Positions 34,313 to 35,889 of a DNA stretch of 35,889 nt are shown piece after piece. The notes beneath the pieces are model-generated. The model searched no databases. It saw only the letters and a list, made by a program, of their open reading frames with translations, and was not told the origin of the DNA. Numbering within the stretch: position 1 is the first letter of the stretch; each line of letters opens with the position of its first letter. The stretch is from Prevotella sp. 885 (GTDB lineage Bacteria; Bacteroidota; Bacteroidia; Bacteroidales; Bacteroidaceae), in assembly GCF_002265625.1 (NCBI RefSeq), contig NZ_NOVE01000038.1, forward strand, positions 1-35,889, read 5' to 3'. Both the position numbers and the translations under genes were made by a program.

Positions 34313-35467
34313 TTAGTCCTTCGTTACGTCGTTGAACGTAGCAACACGGTTGAACTCCACCTGCTCGAAGAGTTTGTCTGTGGCACCCATACCCTTTGCT
34401 GTAAGACGGTCAGCAGAAATCTTATATCTCTTTATGAGAATGTTTCTTACGGCGTCAGCACGAGCCTGTGAAAGGCGGGCGTTGAGTTCGGCAGAACCTT
34501 CAGGAGAAGCATAGCCTCTGATCTCCACCTTAGCGTCCTTGTGGTTCTTCATATAGTTGGCGATAAGCTCGATGGGAGCATACTGCGCAGCGTCAACAGA
34601 CGACTTGCCCTGACCGAAGATAACGGTAGGCTGGAGGTTTGTGACAGTGGTTGAGACCTTAGGAGCCGGCCTATTCTGACATTCCTCAAGGGCTTTATGG
34701 AGGCTGTTAATCTGCTTGTCCTTGTCAGCAAGAACCTTATTATACTGAGCCTCCTGATTGTTATACTCTTCGCGGAGGCTGTTGATCTGTGCGTTGAGAG
34801 CATCAACCTCAGACTGGTCGCGACCTACGGCATTGACAAAATTGTGTGTACCGTTAGAGTTCTTAAACTTATAAACCAAGCCCACGTTCAGCTGAAAAGC
34901 AGAACGATTGATGTTGTATTCCACACCCTCATAGCCGTTGCCGTTGAGAGCATAGTTAAGGGACGGCTCGAAGTAGAGCTGCCAAGCCTTCTGTTTACCG
35001 AGATTGAATGCGAAGTCGAGTCCTACCTTAGATGTAAGGAAGTTGGCTGTGCTGAGGTCATTGCGGTTGGTGAAGCGATGTCCCCATCCCAGTCCGTAGA
35101 GAGCCGAAACCTCGAATGTGCGCGGAGCACCAGGATAACCGCCGAACCAGTTGATAAGGTTAACTGTTCCGAGGAGTGATGTATTGATGTAGTTTACGAT
35201 CGTTCCTGTTGTGTAGCCGCTTGTCTCCTTGAAGTAGACGTTGCTCTCTGCAGCCAGACCGAAGACTGGTGTGAAGTTGCGACCTATGCGTAAGCCTACG
35301 TTAGGAACGAGATCCTCAAGCCATGATGCGTGTCCAGTAGTTTTTGTTGCAACACCAGCGTTGATACCAACATAGACATTGTCGAATGTTTTGCTCTCAG
35401 CTACAGTCTGTGCCGAAGCCGAAACTGCCATCACGGCAGCAGCAAAAAGTGTAGTAATCTTTTTCAT
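34313..35467 (-). CDS. OmpA-family outer-membrane protein
   Basis: A 384-residue protein with a signal peptide (MKKITTLFAAAVMAVSASA). About 25-205 form an outer-membrane beta-barrel of eight-strand type. A predicted coiled coil follows (about 215-262, SEVDALNAQINSLREEY and later heptads), then an OmpA-like peptidoglycan-binding domain (about 275-375; VEIRGYASPEGSAELNARLSQARADAV). The protein links the outer membrane to the cell wall. This barrel, coiled coil and OmpA order is frequent among the major outer-membrane proteins of Prevotella and Porphyromonas. It has its own promoter and a hairpin after it, so it is probably a single-gene unit with high expression. Confidence 0.92.
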   Translation of the reverse strand: MKKITTLFAAAVMAVSASAQTVAESKTFDNVYVGINAGVATKTTGHASWLEDLVPNVGLRIGRNFTPVFGLAAESNVYFKETSGYTTGTIVNYINTSLLGTVNLINWFGGYPGAPRTFEVSALYGLGWGHRFTNRNDLSTANFLTSKVGLDFAFNLGKQKAWQLYFEPSLNYALNGNGYEGVEYNINRSAFQLNVGLVYKFKNSNGTHNFVNAVGRDQSEVDALNAQINSLREEYNNQEAQYNKVLADKDKQINSLHKALEECQNRPAPKVSTTVTNLQPTVIFGQGKSSVDAAQYAPIELIANYMKNHKDAKVEIRGYASPEGSAELNARLSQARADAVRNILIKRYKISADRLTAKGMGATDKLFEQVEFNRVATFNDVTKD

Positions 35468-35526
35468 AGTCTTATTGTTTTATAATTACTTGGTCTAAGA
35501 GTTGTATTTCTCTCGATGTTATGTTG

Positions 35527-35558
35527 CAAAATAACCGAAAAAAAATGTAACGTCCAAA
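35527..35558 (-). promoter_or_regulatory. Probable promoter of the OmpA-like gene
   Basis: On the minus strand TTTG (35555-35558) is followed 20 bases later by TTATTTTG (35527-35534), one mismatch from TAnnTTTG. The leader is about 55 bases. Confidence 0.5.
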
Positions 35559-35600
35559 CAAAAACAATAATATTTGTATTTTGGAACACAAAAAGCATAA

Positions 35601-35762
35601 TTACATCTGTTCTATATCCTGCCTTACGTTATTTCGGATTTTCGTCAAGTAAGCTTTCATACGGTCAGCGTCTTTCTCGTCTATGATGCTGATTAGCTCG
35701 TTGAGTTCGTCGCGTATCTGCTCCACCTGTGCGCTGGTATAGGGATTGAAGAGTATTTCCTG
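35601..35762 (-). pseudogene. 3' remnant of a gene cut by an insertion sequence
   Basis: The leftward frame ending with TAA at 35601-35603 codes about 53 residues, beginning near EILFNPYTSAQVEQI and ending VRQDIEQM. It is helical and charged, with good codon structure and no start. To its right the coding sense is lost at the boundary of an IS-like end (about 35760). I read it as the C-terminus of a longer gene broken by insertion. The sequence reminds me faintly of the C-terminus of Bacteroidota prephenate dehydrogenases, but I would not name it on that basis. Confidence 0.55.
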
Positions 35763-35889
35763 GGGTCAGCGGAAAAGTACTGGGGGTGTTTTTTATTTCA
35801 TAGTATTTTGTATCTTTGCATTATGAACATGCTTGAACAATTAGCCCGTCTAGTTCTTCCCAAAGAAATACTAGACAATTTCGATATCG
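35761..35889 (+). mobile_element. Left end of an insertion sequence (ISAon1-like), truncated by the window
   Basis: The presumed terminal sequence starts near 35761 (TGGGGTCAGCGGAAAAGTAC), followed by about 40 AT-rich bases, a perfect -7 box TATCTTTG (35811-35818) and a transposase start. The exact end and any target duplication cannot be settled because the right end is outside the window. Confidence 0.6.
35823..35889 (+). CDS. Transposase N-terminus (ISAon1-like), partial
   Basis: Twenty-two residues are visible (MNMLEQLARLVLPKEILDNF and on), resembling the N-terminal component of ISAon1-family transposases that I recall from Bacteroidota. The -7 box is only a few bases upstream, so the mRNA would start almost at the first ATG; the second ATG at 35829 may be the true start. 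The family call rests on a short fragment. Confidence 0.5.
   Translation, partial: MNMLEQLARLVLPKEILDNFDI

Overview
The window looks like a chromosomal segment of a Bacteroidota bacterium close to Prevotella/Segatella. The evidence is paired SusC/SusD outer-membrane proteins, promoters of the Bacteroidota type (TAnnTTTG at -7, TTTG near -33), lipoproteins with acidic residues after the lipid-bearing cysteine, and secreted proteins ending in a Prevotella-like 'YDL.GR...G(I/V)...GKK' tail.

Layout. (1) 1-2921: remnant or edge of an integrated element, with two tandem tyrosine recombinases (the first cut by the window edge) and a small unknown gene with its own promoter and a palindrome. A terminator at 2996-3036 separates it from the next block. 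(2) 3071-24579: a starch/maltodextrin utilisation locus around a LacI-family regulator. Leftward from lacI run a sugar:cation-type MFS transporter, a CBM20-bearing 4-alpha-glucanotransferase, a GH97 alpha-glucosidase, a type I pullulanase and a SusA-like GH13 enzyme. Rightward run susC, susD, a susE-like and a susF-like gene, a strong terminator, and a separately promoted secreted GH13 alpha-amylase. (3) 24580-25618: about 1 kb without a credible gene, packed with nested inverted repeats and hairpins. (4) 25619-31723: the leftward branched-chain amino acid operon ilvD-ilvB-ilvN-acyl-ACP thioesterase-ilvC. (5) 31888-35467: a secreted protein of unknown role, an endonuclease/exonuclease/phosphatase-family protein and an OmpA-family protein. 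(6) 35601-35889: the 3' end of a broken gene next to the left end of an insertion sequence whose transposase runs off the window.

How the starch genes should work together (inference from families): the secreted amylase and the SusCDEF complex capture and cut starch at the cell surface. SusC imports oligosaccharides. In the periplasm pullulanase removes alpha-1,6 branches, and the SusA-like enzyme and GH97 produce maltose and glucose. The MFS carrier moves these inward, and the cytoplasmic glucanotransferase processes maltodextrins. Two near-perfect LacI-type operators lie at nearly the same distance upstream of three predicted -7 boxes (lacI operon, susC, amylase). That suggests one regulator controls the whole set, probably as an activator, and it is the most interesting regulatory signal here. 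The repeat-rich intergenic region and a 106-bp direct repeat flanking the amylase are the most unusual DNA structures.
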